Shown here one piece after another: positions 1 through 7,921 of a DNA stretch of 14,180 bases; position 1 is the stretch's first letter; the number at the start of each line of letters is the position of its first letter. Location: assembly GCA_900546795.1 (NCBI GenBank), contig UREG01000036.1, forward strand, positions 1 through 14,180, given 5' to 3'. The DNA is from an uncultured Veillonellaceae bacterium. GTDB lineage: Bacteria; Bacillota; Negativicutes; Veillonellales; Megasphaeraceae. A program made the position numbers and the translations under genes. The notes below the pieces were generated by a model that was given only the letters and a program-made list of their open reading frames with translations, was not told the DNA's origin and searched no databases.

Positions 1-1
1 G

Positions 2-538
2 ATACCGGCGATGCAGGGGCTGGACCGGGCGGGAAACGTGGTGTACATGGGATCGTTTTCCAAAGTGCTGCCTCCGTCGATGCGCATCAGTTACATGGTG
101 CTTCCGGAACCGCTGCTGCTTGCGTATCGGAAAAAGAAATATTTATACCGGCAGACCGTTTCCGTTGTGGAGCAGTTGGCGCTGGCAGAATATATCCGCG
201 CCGGGGAACTGGAAAAGCAGATCCGGCGGCTGCGGAAATTTTATCAGGAAAAAGGGAGCCTGTTTTTGCAGCTCCTGACGAAGTATTTTGGCTCGGAAGC
301 CGTGCTGGACCGGCGCCTGACATCCGGCGTATACTGCCGGCTGCGGCTGGAATCGGATCTTTCTTCTGCCGAACTGGTGGAAAAAGCGGCAAAAGAAGGA
401 TGCCGGGTCAAAGCGGTGGAATATATCCGGCCTGGGCAAGAAGGGCGGGAAAAAGAATTTTTATTGTCGTTTTCGACGATACGGCAGGAAGAGATGGAAC
501 GGGCGGTGCAGGCGTTGTGCCGCGCGTGGAAAGGATAG
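2..538 (+). CDS. MocR/PdxR-type regulator, aminotransferase domain, 3' part only
   Basis: This is the C-terminal part of a fold-type I PLP-dependent aminotransferase domain. Its 5' end lies outside the window: the frame is open from base 2 and reads I-P-A before the first ATG at 11, which is internal. The motif SFSKVLPPSMRISYMVLP matches the PLP-lysine region of MocR/GabR/PdxR proteins, which fuse a GntR-type winged helix to an aminotransferase-like domain. The Schiff-base lysine is codon 62-64. The tail (GVYCRLRL, then LLSFSTI near the end) is the usual small-domain ending. The winged helix would lie upstream and is not visible, so a stand-alone aminotransferase cannot be excluded. The next gene starts only 5 bases after the stop, suggesting co-transcription with the nuclease pair. 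Confidence 0.8.
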   Translation: MPAMQGLDRAGNVVYMGSFSKVLPPSMRISYMVLPEPLLLAYRKKKYLYRQTVSVVEQLALAEYIRAGELEKQIRRLRKFYQEKGSLFLQLLTKYFGSEAVLDRRLTSGVYCRLRLESDLSSAELVEKAAKEGCRVKAVEYIRPGQEGREKEFLLSFSTIRQEEMERAVQALCRAWKG

Positions 539-543
539 AGAAG

Positions 544-1815
544 ATGGCAAGGGGATTTTCGTTCATACATTGCGGGGACCTGCATTTGGGCAGCCCGTTT
601 CGAGGAATACGGACGCCGGATACACGGTGGCAGCAGATCATATCGCAGGCCACGTTTCGGGCGTTTTATCAGATTATTCAGCAGGCGATAGAAAAAGAGG
701 CGGACGCGGTGCTGATCTGCGGCGACGTATATGACAGCGCCCGGCACAGCCTGGCGGCGCAGCTTCAGTATGTGCGGGGACTGCATCGGCTGGTGCAGGC
801 GGGGATACAGGTGTTTGTCGTTCACGGCAATCACGATCCTTTGGATTCGTGGGACGCCAAAGTGCCGATTCCGCAGGGCGTGCATGTATTCGGCGGGGAC
901 GCGCCGGAACGGGTGCCGCTGATCGCAGGCGGCGAAGAAGTGGCGGCGGTATACGGCCAGAGCTATGCCTATGGGGATATGCGGGAAAACCTGGCAAAAG
1001 GATATCGCCGCGAAGCGAAAGACCGCTTCAGCATCGGCATGCTGCACTGCATGGCCGGCAGTACAGAAGGGCACGGCAAATATGCGCCGTGTACGCTGCA
1101 GGACTTGCAGGACGCCAACATGGATTACTGGGCTCTTGGCCATATTCACGCGCACGGCATGCTGCAGGAAGAACCGCCGATCGTATATTCCGGCAATATC
1201 CAGGGGCTGCACCGCAATGAAACGGGGCCGCGGGGCTGCTATTTCGTACAGGTAGGGCCGTACGGCTCGGTACAGACGGAATTTTTGGATACGGCGGTCA
1301 TTCGCTGGGAGCAGGCGGAAATTTCTATCGACGGACTGCATACCGTGGAAGAACTGCACCAGCAGGTAAGTGCGATGAAAGAAGCGATCCGCAGCGAAGT
1401 GCGCAAGCCCACATTCGTCTATCTGACGCTGACCGGCGCCGGCGATCTGCACGACACCGTATCGTCCCGGGAAGCGCTGGAAGCCTGGCAGGAAGCCTGG
1501 ATAGAAGAAGAGCGGGGCAAATACAGTTTTGTTATGATCGAAGGCATCATCAATCAGACAAAAGCGCCGATCGATATTGAAGAACGGAGCAAACTGCCGG
1601 ATATTGTAGGCGATTTCCTCCACGTGTTTGACGATATCAGTCAGCTGCCGGAAGACGAGCAGGCGAAACGGCTGCGGGCGATGATAGAAGAACAGCCGGA
1701 ATGGGCAAGGCTGGGAAGTTTTGGCCAGCAGGTCAGCGACAGCCGGCTGCTCCGGGCGTTCCGGCAGGCAAAATGGGAAGGTACGGAACGATTGTTGGGA
1801 GATAAGAGAGCATGA
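544..1815 (+). CDS. yhaO: SbcD/YhaO-like metallophosphoesterase (DNA exonuclease subunit)
   Basis: This 423-residue calcineurin-like metallophosphoesterase belongs to the SbcD/Mre11 group and most resembles the Bacillus YhaO type. The metal-binding motifs appear in order: GDLHLG (D12, H14), GDVYD (D61), GNHD (N96, H97, D98), H168 in MLHC, and GHIH (H200, H202). The C-terminal third is less conserved and would form the capping and ATPase-binding part. The start at 544 is chosen because AAAGGA at 530-535 lies 8 bases upstream and the protein then begins MARGFSFIHCGDLHLG. The frame stays open upstream to about 400, but that stretch overlaps the previous gene and has no family resemblance. Its stop overlaps the next start (ATGA), so the two are translationally coupled, as expected for partners of one nuclease complex. 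By family it would process DNA ends or hairpins in a Mn-dependent reaction. The exact substrate is not known from sequence. Confidence 0.88.
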   Translation: MARGFSFIHCGDLHLGSPFRGIRTPDTRWQQIISQATFRAFYQIIQQAIEKEADAVLICGDVYDSARHSLAAQLQYVRGLHRLVQAGIQVFVVHGNHDPLDSWDAKVPIPQGVHVFGGDAPERVPLIAGGEEVAAVYGQSYAYGDMRENLAKGYRREAKDRFSIGMLHCMAGSTEGHGKYAPCTLQDLQDANMDYWALGHIHAHGMLQEEPPIVYSGNIQGLHRNETGPRGCYFVQVGPYGSVQTEFLDTAVIRWEQAEISIDGLHTVEELHQQVSAMKEAIRSEVRKPTFVYLTLTGAGDLHDTVSSREALEAWQEAWIEEERGKYSFVMIEGIINQTKAPIDIEERSKLPDIVGDFLHVFDDISQLPEDEQAKRLRAMIEEQPEWARLGSFGQQVSDSRLLRAFRQAKWEGTERLLGDKRA

Positions 1816-4800
1816 GAATAACAGATATGAAACTCGATACGTTCGGCATATATCATCAGGCCTCGTGGACGCCTCCGGTAAACGGGCTGATTATCATGTA
1901 CGGACGCAATGAAAGCGGCAAGACGACGCTGATGAAATACGTCCGCTCCATGATGTTCGGGTATGAACGGGGCGCCTGGCAGGGATATTTCGGCAATATG
2001 GAAGTAGAACGGGACGGCAGGCGGTACCGGATCTACCGCAATGAAAAACAGTCCTATATCGTGGCGGACGAAGAAACGATTCATGAAGAACCGGCGGATC
2101 TGTGGTGGCATGGGCTGGAACGGGAAACGTATGAAAAGATTTTCGCGCTGGGCTTAGAGGATCTGCAGGGATTCAAGATTCTGTCCAACGACGCGGTGCG
2201 GAGCCGTTTTTTCAGTATCGAAGGCGGGGAACGGCTGGGGATGGCCCGGCGGGAACTGTCTCAGGCCATGAGCGACTTATTGGTAGCGTCGCCGGCAGGA
2301 AAAAAGAAAATCAACGTGCTGCTGGCGGAACAAAAAGAATGGAACCGGCGCGTGCGGGATATGTCCCGCATGGAATTGGAATTTGCCGATCTGCAGGAAC
2401 AGGAAGCGCGGACCCACGAAGAAGAAGAAACCCTGCGCAGCGCCCTGATCGACGTGCGGCAGCGGAAAGAAAAAAGCGAATTGTCCGTATCGGCCTGGGA
2501 TGTATATAAAAGAGGCCGGGACGCGCTGGAAAAGATGAACGACCTGTCGGACGCGGCGCAGTTCCCGGTAGACGGCAAAAGCCGATGGCATGAACTGGAC
2601 GGCAAATTGGTGCGTCTGGAAGCGGAGATCGCAGAACTGGAAGCGCAAAAAGGCAGCCTGACCGGCGAAGCGGCAGGAGAAGCGCAGGCCTGGGCGGAAG
2701 AAGGGGAAACCTTTGACCGGCTGTACAGCAAAGTGCAGCAGTGGCGCCAGTGGGAAGCGCGTCTGGAAAAAGATAAGAGCGAACAGCCGCTGTGGGAACA
2801 AAAAGAAGCGGAACTGATCGATACGTTTGACGCATGGGGCAAACAGCGCCCCGTTTCGCAGGAAGTGGACTGGGAGACGGCGTTTTCTTTGGCGGTTCAG
2901 GTGCGGGAAGCAAAAGAAAAGACGGTGGAATGGGAAAGCCAGAAACCGCGGCCGACCGATAAGAACGGCAACGAGCTGATGGCAGAGCCTGCGATCAGTA
3001 CGCAAAAAGACTGGGACGCGTTTGAACAGCGCTTCAAAGAAGTGCGGCAGATCCTGTCGGAACGGCGGCAGATCAAAGAACAGATCCGCTGGTTTAAAGA
3101 AACGCCGGCAGCGGTATCCAAAAGTCCGCTGTGGCTTTCCCTGTGTGCGCTGGCCATAGCGGCAGGATTGGGCGCAGGAGCGGCTTTTTTGTATCTGCCT
3201 TTTATGGCAGGTATGGCGGGAGCCGGTGCGGCGGCAGTGCTGGCGCTGGTATTTTATATGCAGTATCGGAGCCGTTCCAATCGAGGGCCGAACCGGCTGG
3301 CAGAGCTCGATCGGCAGGATGCGGCGCTGGCGGCGCGGCTAAAAGAATGCGAAACGCAGCTGAATTTAGGAATACCGGCCGATCAGGAGCATGCAGAGGA
3401 AATGGAAAAAGCCGTAGAAGCCCTGCGGCGGGATCTGATCCGCTGGCAGGAACAGGAACATCAGCGTCAGTGGCAGAAAGAGCAAAAAGAATTGTATGAA
3501 GCGGCCTGCGAGGCTTGGCGGGCAGAAGGAAAAACGTATCAGAACCGGCTGGAAGAACAGCTTGCCCGCTGGAACGGCTGGCAGAAAGAAAATCAGACGC
3601 AGTCGGTGCGCTGGGATGCCGTCAGCGCGGCCCGGCAGCAGTGGGAATTGTGGCGGCAGTGGCAGGAAGCCGCGCAGCGGCGCAAAGACATGCGGGAACA
3701 GGATTGGGCGCAGGTCAAAGAATGCCGTGAACAGACGGAATTTCTCTTTTCCCGTCTGCGGATTCAGGCCGAAGCGATTCCCGACGAAGTAGAACGGCAG
3801 TATGAAGTCTTGCGGCAGATGCGGGAAAAAGTGCAGGCTCATCTGCGCCGGGTAGAAACGGAAACGGCCATAGACGCCAAACTGGCCGGTATAAAAGCGG
3901 AATTGGAAACGCGCCGAACCCAAAGAGACGACCTGTTTAAAGAAGCGGGCGTACAGACGACCGGGGAATTTCGGCGAAAGATCCTGCGGTATGAACAATA
4001 TAAGCAGTATCAGGAAATCTATAAACAGTCGGCAGATCATCTCTGCCTGCTGGCTAAAGGAGAACGGCAGGCCGACGAACTGCGCAAGCAGCTCGAAGCG
4101 ACGGATATCGCCGAATGGAAACGGAAACTGGCGGCTTGTGAAAAAGAGCTGGACGACGGCGAGAAAAAACTGGCGGTTATTGCCGAAAAACGGGGCGCGC
4201 TGGTAGAACGGCTCCGGCAGCTGGCGGGCAATGAAGACTACACAAAACTCCTGCAGGAACAGCAGAACCGCGAAACTTTGCTGCAGGAAGCGATCGACGA
4301 CTGGCTCGTCAAAGCCTTTGCGCAGCGCATGATGGCGGAAGCCCAGGGATATTATGAACGGGAACGGCAGCCGGAAGTAATCCGAAAAGCCGGCGAATAT
4401 GTGCAGTACATGACCCAGGGGCGGTATACCCTGCAGTCGTCAGCCGATGGAAAGACGCTGTATGCTGTGGATCAAAACCAGCGCCGCGTGCCGGAAGGGC
4501 ATTGGAGCAGCGGACTGGGCGACCAGATCTATCTGGCTGTGCGCATCAGTCTGGCGGCAGCGTTTGCGGAACAAATCGAGCAAATGCCGCTGATATTAGA
4601 TGACATTTTGGTGCGGTTTGATAAAGACCGGCAAAAAGAAGCCCTCCAATTCCTGGGACATTTGGGACAGCAGGAACAAGTCTTTCTCTTTACCTGCCAG
4701 GAGCAGACAAAAGAGATTGCCGAAGGCATCAAAAAAGAAACCGGGCTGCCCATTTATATCTATGACATCAATCAAGGCGTGATCATGGGAACAAAAGATT

Positions 4801-4829
4801 CCGCCGAAACAGAACCAACCGCAAATTAA
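1812..4829 (+). CDS. yhaN: SbcC/YhaN-like AAA ATPase with coiled-coil arms and a central membrane hairpin
   Basis: This 1005-residue SMC/Rad50-like ATPase is close in length to Bacillus YhaN. The N-terminal half-site carries Walker A GRNESGKTT (residues 31-39). The C-terminal half carries a degenerate ABC signature, SSGLGDQ (899-905), and Walker B LILDD (D930, D931). Between them lie long Glu/Gln/Arg-rich coiled-coil stretches. They are broken around residues 439-487 by two adjacent hydrophobic segments rich in Ala, Gly and Leu, which look like a transmembrane hairpin. This agrees with the YhaN type and sets it apart from soluble SbcC, which has a zinc hook here; no CxxC hook is visible. Tryptophan is unusually frequent in the arms. 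The start overlaps the yhaO stop by 4 bases, so coupled expression and complex formation with the nuclease are inferred. A strong terminator follows at once. Confidence 0.87.
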   Translation: MRITDMKLDTFGIYHQASWTPPVNGLIIMYGRNESGKTTLMKYVRSMMFGYERGAWQGYFGNMEVERDGRRYRIYRNEKQSYIVADEETIHEEPADLWWHGLERETYEKIFALGLEDLQGFKILSNDAVRSRFFSIEGGERLGMARRELSQAMSDLLVASPAGKKKINVLLAEQKEWNRRVRDMSRMELEFADLQEQEARTHEEEETLRSALIDVRQRKEKSELSVSAWDVYKRGRDALEKMNDLSDAAQFPVDGKSRWHELDGKLVRLEAEIAELEAQKGSLTGEAAGEAQAWAEEGETFDRLYSKVQQWRQWEARLEKDKSEQPLWEQKEAELIDTFDAWGKQRPVSQEVDWETAFSLAVQVREAKEKTVEWESQKPRPTDKNGNELMAEPAISTQKDWDAFEQRFKEVRQILSERRQIKEQIRWFKETPAAVSKSPLWLSLCALAIAAGLGAGAAFLYLPFMAGMAGAGAAAVLALVFYMQYRSRSNRGPNRLAELDRQDAALAARLKECETQLNLGIPADQEHAEEMEKAVEALRRDLIRWQEQEHQRQWQKEQKELYEAACEAWRAEGKTYQNRLEEQLARWNGWQKENQTQSVRWDAVSAARQQWELWRQWQEAAQRRKDMREQDWAQVKECREQTEFLFSRLRIQAEAIPDEVERQYEVLRQMREKVQAHLRRVETETAIDAKLAGIKAELETRRTQRDDLFKEAGVQTTGEFRRKILRYEQYKQYQEIYKQSADHLCLLAKGERQADELRKQLEATDIAEWKRKLAACEKELDDGEKKLAVIAEKRGALVERLRQLAGNEDYTKLLQEQQNRETLLQEAIDDWLVKAFAQRMMAEAQGYYERERQPEVIRKAGEYVQYMTQGRYTLQSSADGKTLYAVDQNQRRVPEGHWSSGLGDQIYLAVRISLAAAFAEQIEQMPLILDDILVRFDKDRQKEALQFLGHLGQQEQVFLFTCQEQTKEIAEGIKKETGLPIYIYDINQGVIMGTKDSAETEPTAN

Positions 4830-4836
4830 GAGAAAG

Positions 4837-4863
4837 GACGCAGTGGAGACTGCGTCTTTTTTT
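4837..4863 (+). terminator. Intrinsic terminator after yhaN
   Basis: A perfect 8-bp stem, GACGCAGT / ACTGCGTC, with loop GGAG, is followed by seven T residues. It starts 7 bases after the yhaN stop codon and ends the nuclease operon before the dhaL promoter. Confidence 0.93.
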
Positions 4864-4976
4864 ATGTCTGCGTACGCCTGCCGCCGCAAAGAACGGCGCC
4901 GTTTGGATGCGCAGGAAAGACGCCGGAAGAAAGTTTTTGTATGATAAAAGGTAAAATATAAAATGCGAGAAGTGCA
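4864..4976. other. Intergenic stretch with no recognised gene
   Basis: This stretch lies between the yhaN terminator and the dhaL promoter. The first part (about 4865-4930) is GC-rich and the rest is AT-rich. Open frames on the minus strand have no ribosome binding site or family resemblance. It may hold operator sequence for the dhaL operon, but I cannot point to a convincing motif. Confidence 0.5.
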
Positions 4977-5005
4977 TTGACAAAGGCTGCGGTGCAGACT
5001 ATGAT
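4977..5005 (+). promoter_or_regulatory. Promoter of the dhaL-dhaK operon
   Basis: A perfect -35 TTGACA (4977-4982), a 17-base spacer and -10 TATGAT (5000-5005) stand 40 bases upstream of the dhaL start. Transcription would begin near 5012, giving a leader of about 34 bases. Such a near-consensus promoter suggests that control comes mainly from a repressor, and the SorC-family regulator at the end of the cluster is the natural candidate. Confidence 0.85.
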
Positions 5006-5021
5006 GAAGATACAGATGTAA

Positions 5022-5033
5022 CTTTTATAAAAG
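5022..5033 (+). repeat. 12-bp palindrome in the dhaL leader, touching the ribosome binding site
   Basis: CTTTTATAAAAG is a perfect palindrome located about 10 bases after the predicted transcription start. Its right end overlaps the first bases of the AAGGAGG site (5031-5037). It could be an operator just downstream of the promoter, or chance in an AT-rich leader; as an RNA hairpin it would be weak. Confidence 0.45.
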
Positions 5034-5045
5034 GAGGTAACAAAA

Positions 5046-5663
5046 GTGCTGATTGATAAGACGGTGCTGAGCCGCATGCTGGTATCGGCAGCGGCGGTTT
5101 GGGAAGAGCAGGCGGACTATTTGAGCCGGATTGATTCCCGTTTCGGCGATGGCGATCACGGTGTGACCATATTGAAGATTGCCAGGCTGATAAGCGCGCG
5201 CGTGCCGGAATGGAAAGAAGAAAGTCCGGCAGAGTTCTTGGACGATCTGGGCACGGCGGTTATGGAGATCCGCGGCGGCTCGGCAGGCCCGCTGTACGGT
5301 ACGCTTATCGGCGGCTTGGGCGCGCAGATAGGCAGCCGGGCGGAATTGGACGGAGCAGGCGCCAAGGATATGCTGACAGGCTGTCTTGCGGAAATGCAGG
5401 ATCTGACGCCGGCAGGTATCGGAGACAAGACGATGATGGACGCCTTGATACCGGCAGTACAGGCGGCAGCCCGCTGTGAAGGCGATGCCAAAGCCGTATG
5501 GCAGGCAGCGGCGCAGGCGGCGGAAGAAGGGGCGAAAGCCAGCGAAGGCTATATTGCAAAATTTGGCAGGGCAAAAAGCTATAAAGAGCAGACGATCGGT
5601 ACGCCGGACGCCGGAGCGGTATCGACGGCGCTCTTTTTGCGGGGAATGGCAGACGGAATATAA
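5046..5663 (+). CDS. dhaL: DhaL-type dihydroxyacetone kinase subunit (nucleotide-binding)
   Basis: This 205-residue protein is the usual length for DhaL, the subunit that holds ADP/ATP and Mg for phosphoryl transfer to the ketone bound on DhaK. The Mg-binding aspartates D30, D35 and D37 sit in the motif RFGDGDHG, at the same numbers as in E. coli DhaL. Other family motifs are GGSAGPLYGT, GDKTMMDAL and, near the C-terminus, GRAKSY followed by DAGAVS, where the family usually has DPGA. The start is GTG at 5046, fixed by AAGGAGG at 5031-5037, 8 bases upstream. It is first in the operon and lies 20 bases before dhaK. No DhaM phosphocarrier is encoded nearby, so whether the phosphoryl donor is a PTS protein encoded elsewhere or ATP is open. 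Confidence 0.9.
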   Translation: MLIDKTVLSRMLVSAAAVWEEQADYLSRIDSRFGDGDHGVTILKIARLISARVPEWKEESPAEFLDDLGTAVMEIRGGSAGPLYGTLIGGLGAQIGSRAELDGAGAKDMLTGCLAEMQDLTPAGIGDKTMMDALIPAVQAAARCEGDAKAVWQAAAQAAEEGAKASEGYIAKFGRAKSYKEQTIGTPDAGAVSTALFLRGMADGI

Positions 5664-5683
5664 AGAGCGGGAGGAATGAATCC

Positions 5684-6682
5684 ATGAAAATGAAAAAATT
5701 TATGAACAATCCGGAAAATTTAACTACAGAACTGCTCGATGGCTTGGCTGCGGCAAACAAAGAAATCCTGCACCGCGGCGAAGACAATATGATCATCAAT
5801 AACGGCTTGGAAACCGCCAGCCGGGTAACGATCGTAACCCAGGGAGGATCCGGTCATGAACCGGCGATTTCCGGCTTTGTCGGCGAAGGCATGGTCGATA
5901 TTTCCGTTGTCGGGGATATTTTTGCCGCTCCCGGCCCGCAGGCGTGCGTGAATGCGATCAAACTGGCGGATAAAGGAAAAGGCGTGCTGTATATCGTGCT
6001 CAATCATGCCGGGGATATGCTGACCGGAAACCTGACGATGAAACAAGTCAAAAAACTGGGGATTCCGTGCATAAAAGTCGTAACGCAGGAAGACATTTCC
6101 AATGCTCCGCGGGAAAATGCCGGCGACCGGCGAGGACTGGTCGGCTGCATTCCGACGTATAAGATTGCCGGCGCTGCAGCTGCGGAAGGAAAAAGCCTGG
6201 AAGAAGTGGCGGCGATTGCGCAGCGTTTTGCCGACAACATGGCGACCCTGGCCGTAGCGGTCCGCGGCGCTACCCACCCGTCGACCGGCGCGTCGCTGGC
6301 GGATATGGGCGAAGACGATATGGAAATCGGCATGGGACAGCACGGTGAAGGAGGCGGCGGACGGCAGCCGATGAAAACCGCGGACGAAACGGCGGAAATT
6401 ATGGTCAACGCCCTGCTCAAAGATATCGGGATAGAAGCAGGGGAAAAAGTCATGCTCCTCATCAACGGCTCCGGCGCAACGACATTGATGGAACAGCTGA
6501 TTATCTATCGGAAATGCGAACAGGTATTGAAAGAAAAACAGATCGAAATCGTTGCCAACCATGTAGGCGAATGGCTGACTGTCCAGGAACAGGCGGGCTT
6601 CCAGATGTGCATGGCGCGCATGGACGATGAATTGCTGCGGCTGTGGAACGCTCCGTGCCGTACGCCGTATCTGACGAAATAA
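5684..6682 (+). CDS. dhaK: DhaK-type dihydroxyacetone kinase subunit (substrate-binding), divergent
   Basis: This 332-residue protein is the DhaK type, which binds a short ketone as a hemiaminal on a histidine. The GSGHEP motif gives H58, AGD gives D111, and GQHGEGG gives H220. These correspond to E. coli H56, D109 and H218 with an offset of two. The surroundings differ from typical DhaK: NHAGD replaces NYTGD, QHGEGGGGR replaces IHGEPG, and the segment before RRG reads TQEDISNAPRENAGD. Conserved KIAGAAAAEG and a C-terminal LWNAP complete the fold. The start at 5684 has GGAGG 9 bases upstream. It lies 20 bases after dhaL and 12 bases before the LsrF-like gene, so all are one transcript. The kinase may act on dihydroxyacetone or on a related ketose such as a tetrulose; the substitutions make the substrate uncertain. 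Confidence 0.88.
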   Translation: MKMKKFMNNPENLTTELLDGLAAANKEILHRGEDNMIINNGLETASRVTIVTQGGSGHEPAISGFVGEGMVDISVVGDIFAAPGPQACVNAIKLADKGKGVLYIVLNHAGDMLTGNLTMKQVKKLGIPCIKVVTQEDISNAPRENAGDRRGLVGCIPTYKIAGAAAAEGKSLEEVAAIAQRFADNMATLAVAVRGATHPSTGASLADMGEDDMEIGMGQHGEGGGGRQPMKTADETAEIMVNALLKDIGIEAGEKVMLLINGSGATTLMEQLIIYRKCEQVLKEKQIEIVANHVGEWLTVQEQAGFQMCMARMDDELLRLWNAPCRTPYLTK

Positions 6683-6694
6683 AGGAGGGATATC

Positions 6695-7582
6695 ATGGCC
6701 GATGCAATAGGAAACAAAGCGGCGCACAACTATCATTTGGATATACCGGCAAGGCAGGACGGATTTTTTGTCCGCGGCGCGGCGCACTGCGATTACGGCA
6801 TGAAAAACCGCCTGGCCAGAATGTTTGACGAAACGTCCGGCAATACGGTCATGCTCGCCTTTGACCATGGCTATATTATGGGACCCACGGCAGGCTTGGA
6901 GCGGATCGATTTGGTCATACCGCCCCTGGTGCCGTATGTGAATGTACTCATGGGCACGAAAGGCGTGCTTCGTTCCTGTATTCCGCCGCAGGCAAAAGCA
7001 GCGCTTTGCGTACGGGTGACGTACGACTCTACCGTTTTGTATGACGAAATGTCCGATGGAGGCGGCATTGCCTGCGATATTGAAAACGCGGTCCGCATGA
7101 ACGCAGACTGCATGGCGGTGCAGACGTTCATCGGAGCTCCGGGAGAACGGCGGTCGCTGGAACTTTTGGCAAGAACCAGCGATATGGGGCTCCGGTACGG
7201 TATCCCTACCCTGGGCGTGGTGGCGGTAGGAAAACAGATGGAACGGACGGAACGGTTCTTCCAGCTGGCGGCGCGGGTATTGGCGGAAAACGGGGCGAAT
7301 ATCGTAAAAAGCTATTACTGCGACGGATTTGAACGGGTTGCCGCGGCTTGTCCCGTACCTATCGTCATTGCCGGCGGAAAAAAACTGCCGGAATTAGACG
7401 CGCTGGAAATGGCGTATCGGGCGATTGCAGAAGGCGCTCACGGCGTGGATATGGGGCGGAATATATTCCAGTCCGACTGCCCGGCAGGCATGGCGCAGGC
7501 GATCAGCAAGGTCGTCCATGAAGGCTATACGGCAGCGCAGGCCTATGAAGTATATGAAACCTGCAGACACGAAGCGAATTAG
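6695..7582 (+). CDS. LsrF-like class I aldolase/thiolase
   Basis: This 295-residue DeoC/FbaB-type TIM barrel closely resembles E. coli LsrF (291 residues) along its whole length. Shared blocks include TVMLAFDHGY (51-60), GPTAGLERID, VPIVIAGGKKLPE and GVDMGRNIFQSD. The Schiff-base lysine is K205 in NIVKSYY, matching LsrF K203. LsrF transfers the acetyl unit of phosphorylated hydroxypentanedione to CoA, giving dihydroxyacetone phosphate and acetyl-CoA; related enzymes are fructose-bisphosphate aldolases. The start at 6695 has AGGAGG 6 bases upstream, and the gene begins 12 bases after dhaK. No other lsr gene lies in the window apart from a SorC-type regulator, so calling it lsrF outright would go too far. 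It probably uses or makes the phosphorylated ketone produced by the DhaK/DhaL pair. Confidence 0.88.
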   Translation: MADAIGNKAAHNYHLDIPARQDGFFVRGAAHCDYGMKNRLARMFDETSGNTVMLAFDHGYIMGPTAGLERIDLVIPPLVPYVNVLMGTKGVLRSCIPPQAKAALCVRVTYDSTVLYDEMSDGGGIACDIENAVRMNADCMAVQTFIGAPGERRSLELLARTSDMGLRYGIPTLGVVAVGKQMERTERFFQLAARVLAENGANIVKSYYCDGFERVAAACPVPIVIAGGKKLPELDALEMAYRAIAEGAHGVDMGRNIFQSDCPAGMAQAISKVVHEGYTAAQAYEVYETCRHEAN

Positions 7583-7594
7583 GAGGGAAAGACA

Positions 7595-7915
7595 ATGGCG
7601 GCAGAATACATGCATATCGGGATACCGATTACCAATAAAAAACCGGGAATGACCTATAACGAAGGCGGCAAATTCTGGTACAGCCGTACCGAAGACTATG
7701 ACTACCGCATAGAATATTTAAAATTTGAAGAAGGGACGCCCTTTCCGGAAATCCTTCATCATCACCCGCATGTGGCTTATAAAGTAGACGATTTGGAACG
7801 GTATATTGCCGATGCGGACCGGATTATCTGCGGGCCGATGCCGGCCAATGAAAAAGACCGCCTTGCCTTTGTAGAAAAAGACGGCGCGATCCTGGAACTG
7901 TATCAGGAAGGATAA
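7595..7915 (+). CDS. Short VOC (glyoxalase/bleomycin-resistance-like) protein
   Basis: This 106-residue cytoplasmic protein looks like a short member of the vicinal oxygen chelate superfamily. It opens with MHIGIPITNKKPGM, contains HHHPHVAYKVDDLE in the middle, and ends with AFVEKDGAILELYQ, the usual last strand. Likely metal ligands are H7, H59 (in PHVAY) and E101 (in ILELY). A cluster of histidines at 55-57 precedes H59. It is shorter than the typical 120-130 residues because the helix of the first module is nearly absent. VOC enzymes isomerise, epimerise or cleave compounds with neighbouring oxygen atoms, so a role on a dicarbonyl or phosphoketose intermediate of this operon is plausible but inferred. 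GGAGG lies shortly before the start, 12 bases after the previous gene. Confidence 0.75.
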   Translation: MAAEYMHIGIPITNKKPGMTYNEGGKFWYSRTEDYDYRIEYLKFEEGTPFPEILHHHPHVAYKVDDLERYIADADRIICGPMPANEKDRLAFVEKDGAILELYQEG

Positions 7916-7921
7916 CTGCTG

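Noticed and set aside
400..543. N-terminal extension of the YhaO-like protein by 48 codons
   Set aside because: It overlaps the end of the MocR-type gene in another frame and has no similarity to the family, which starts a few residues before the GDLHLG motif.
244..1623. A long open frame on the minus strand (459 codons) opposite the YhaO-like gene
   Set aside because: It is antisense to a gene with complete metallophosphoesterase motifs, has no ribosome binding site and shows no family features; it is a codon-bias shadow.
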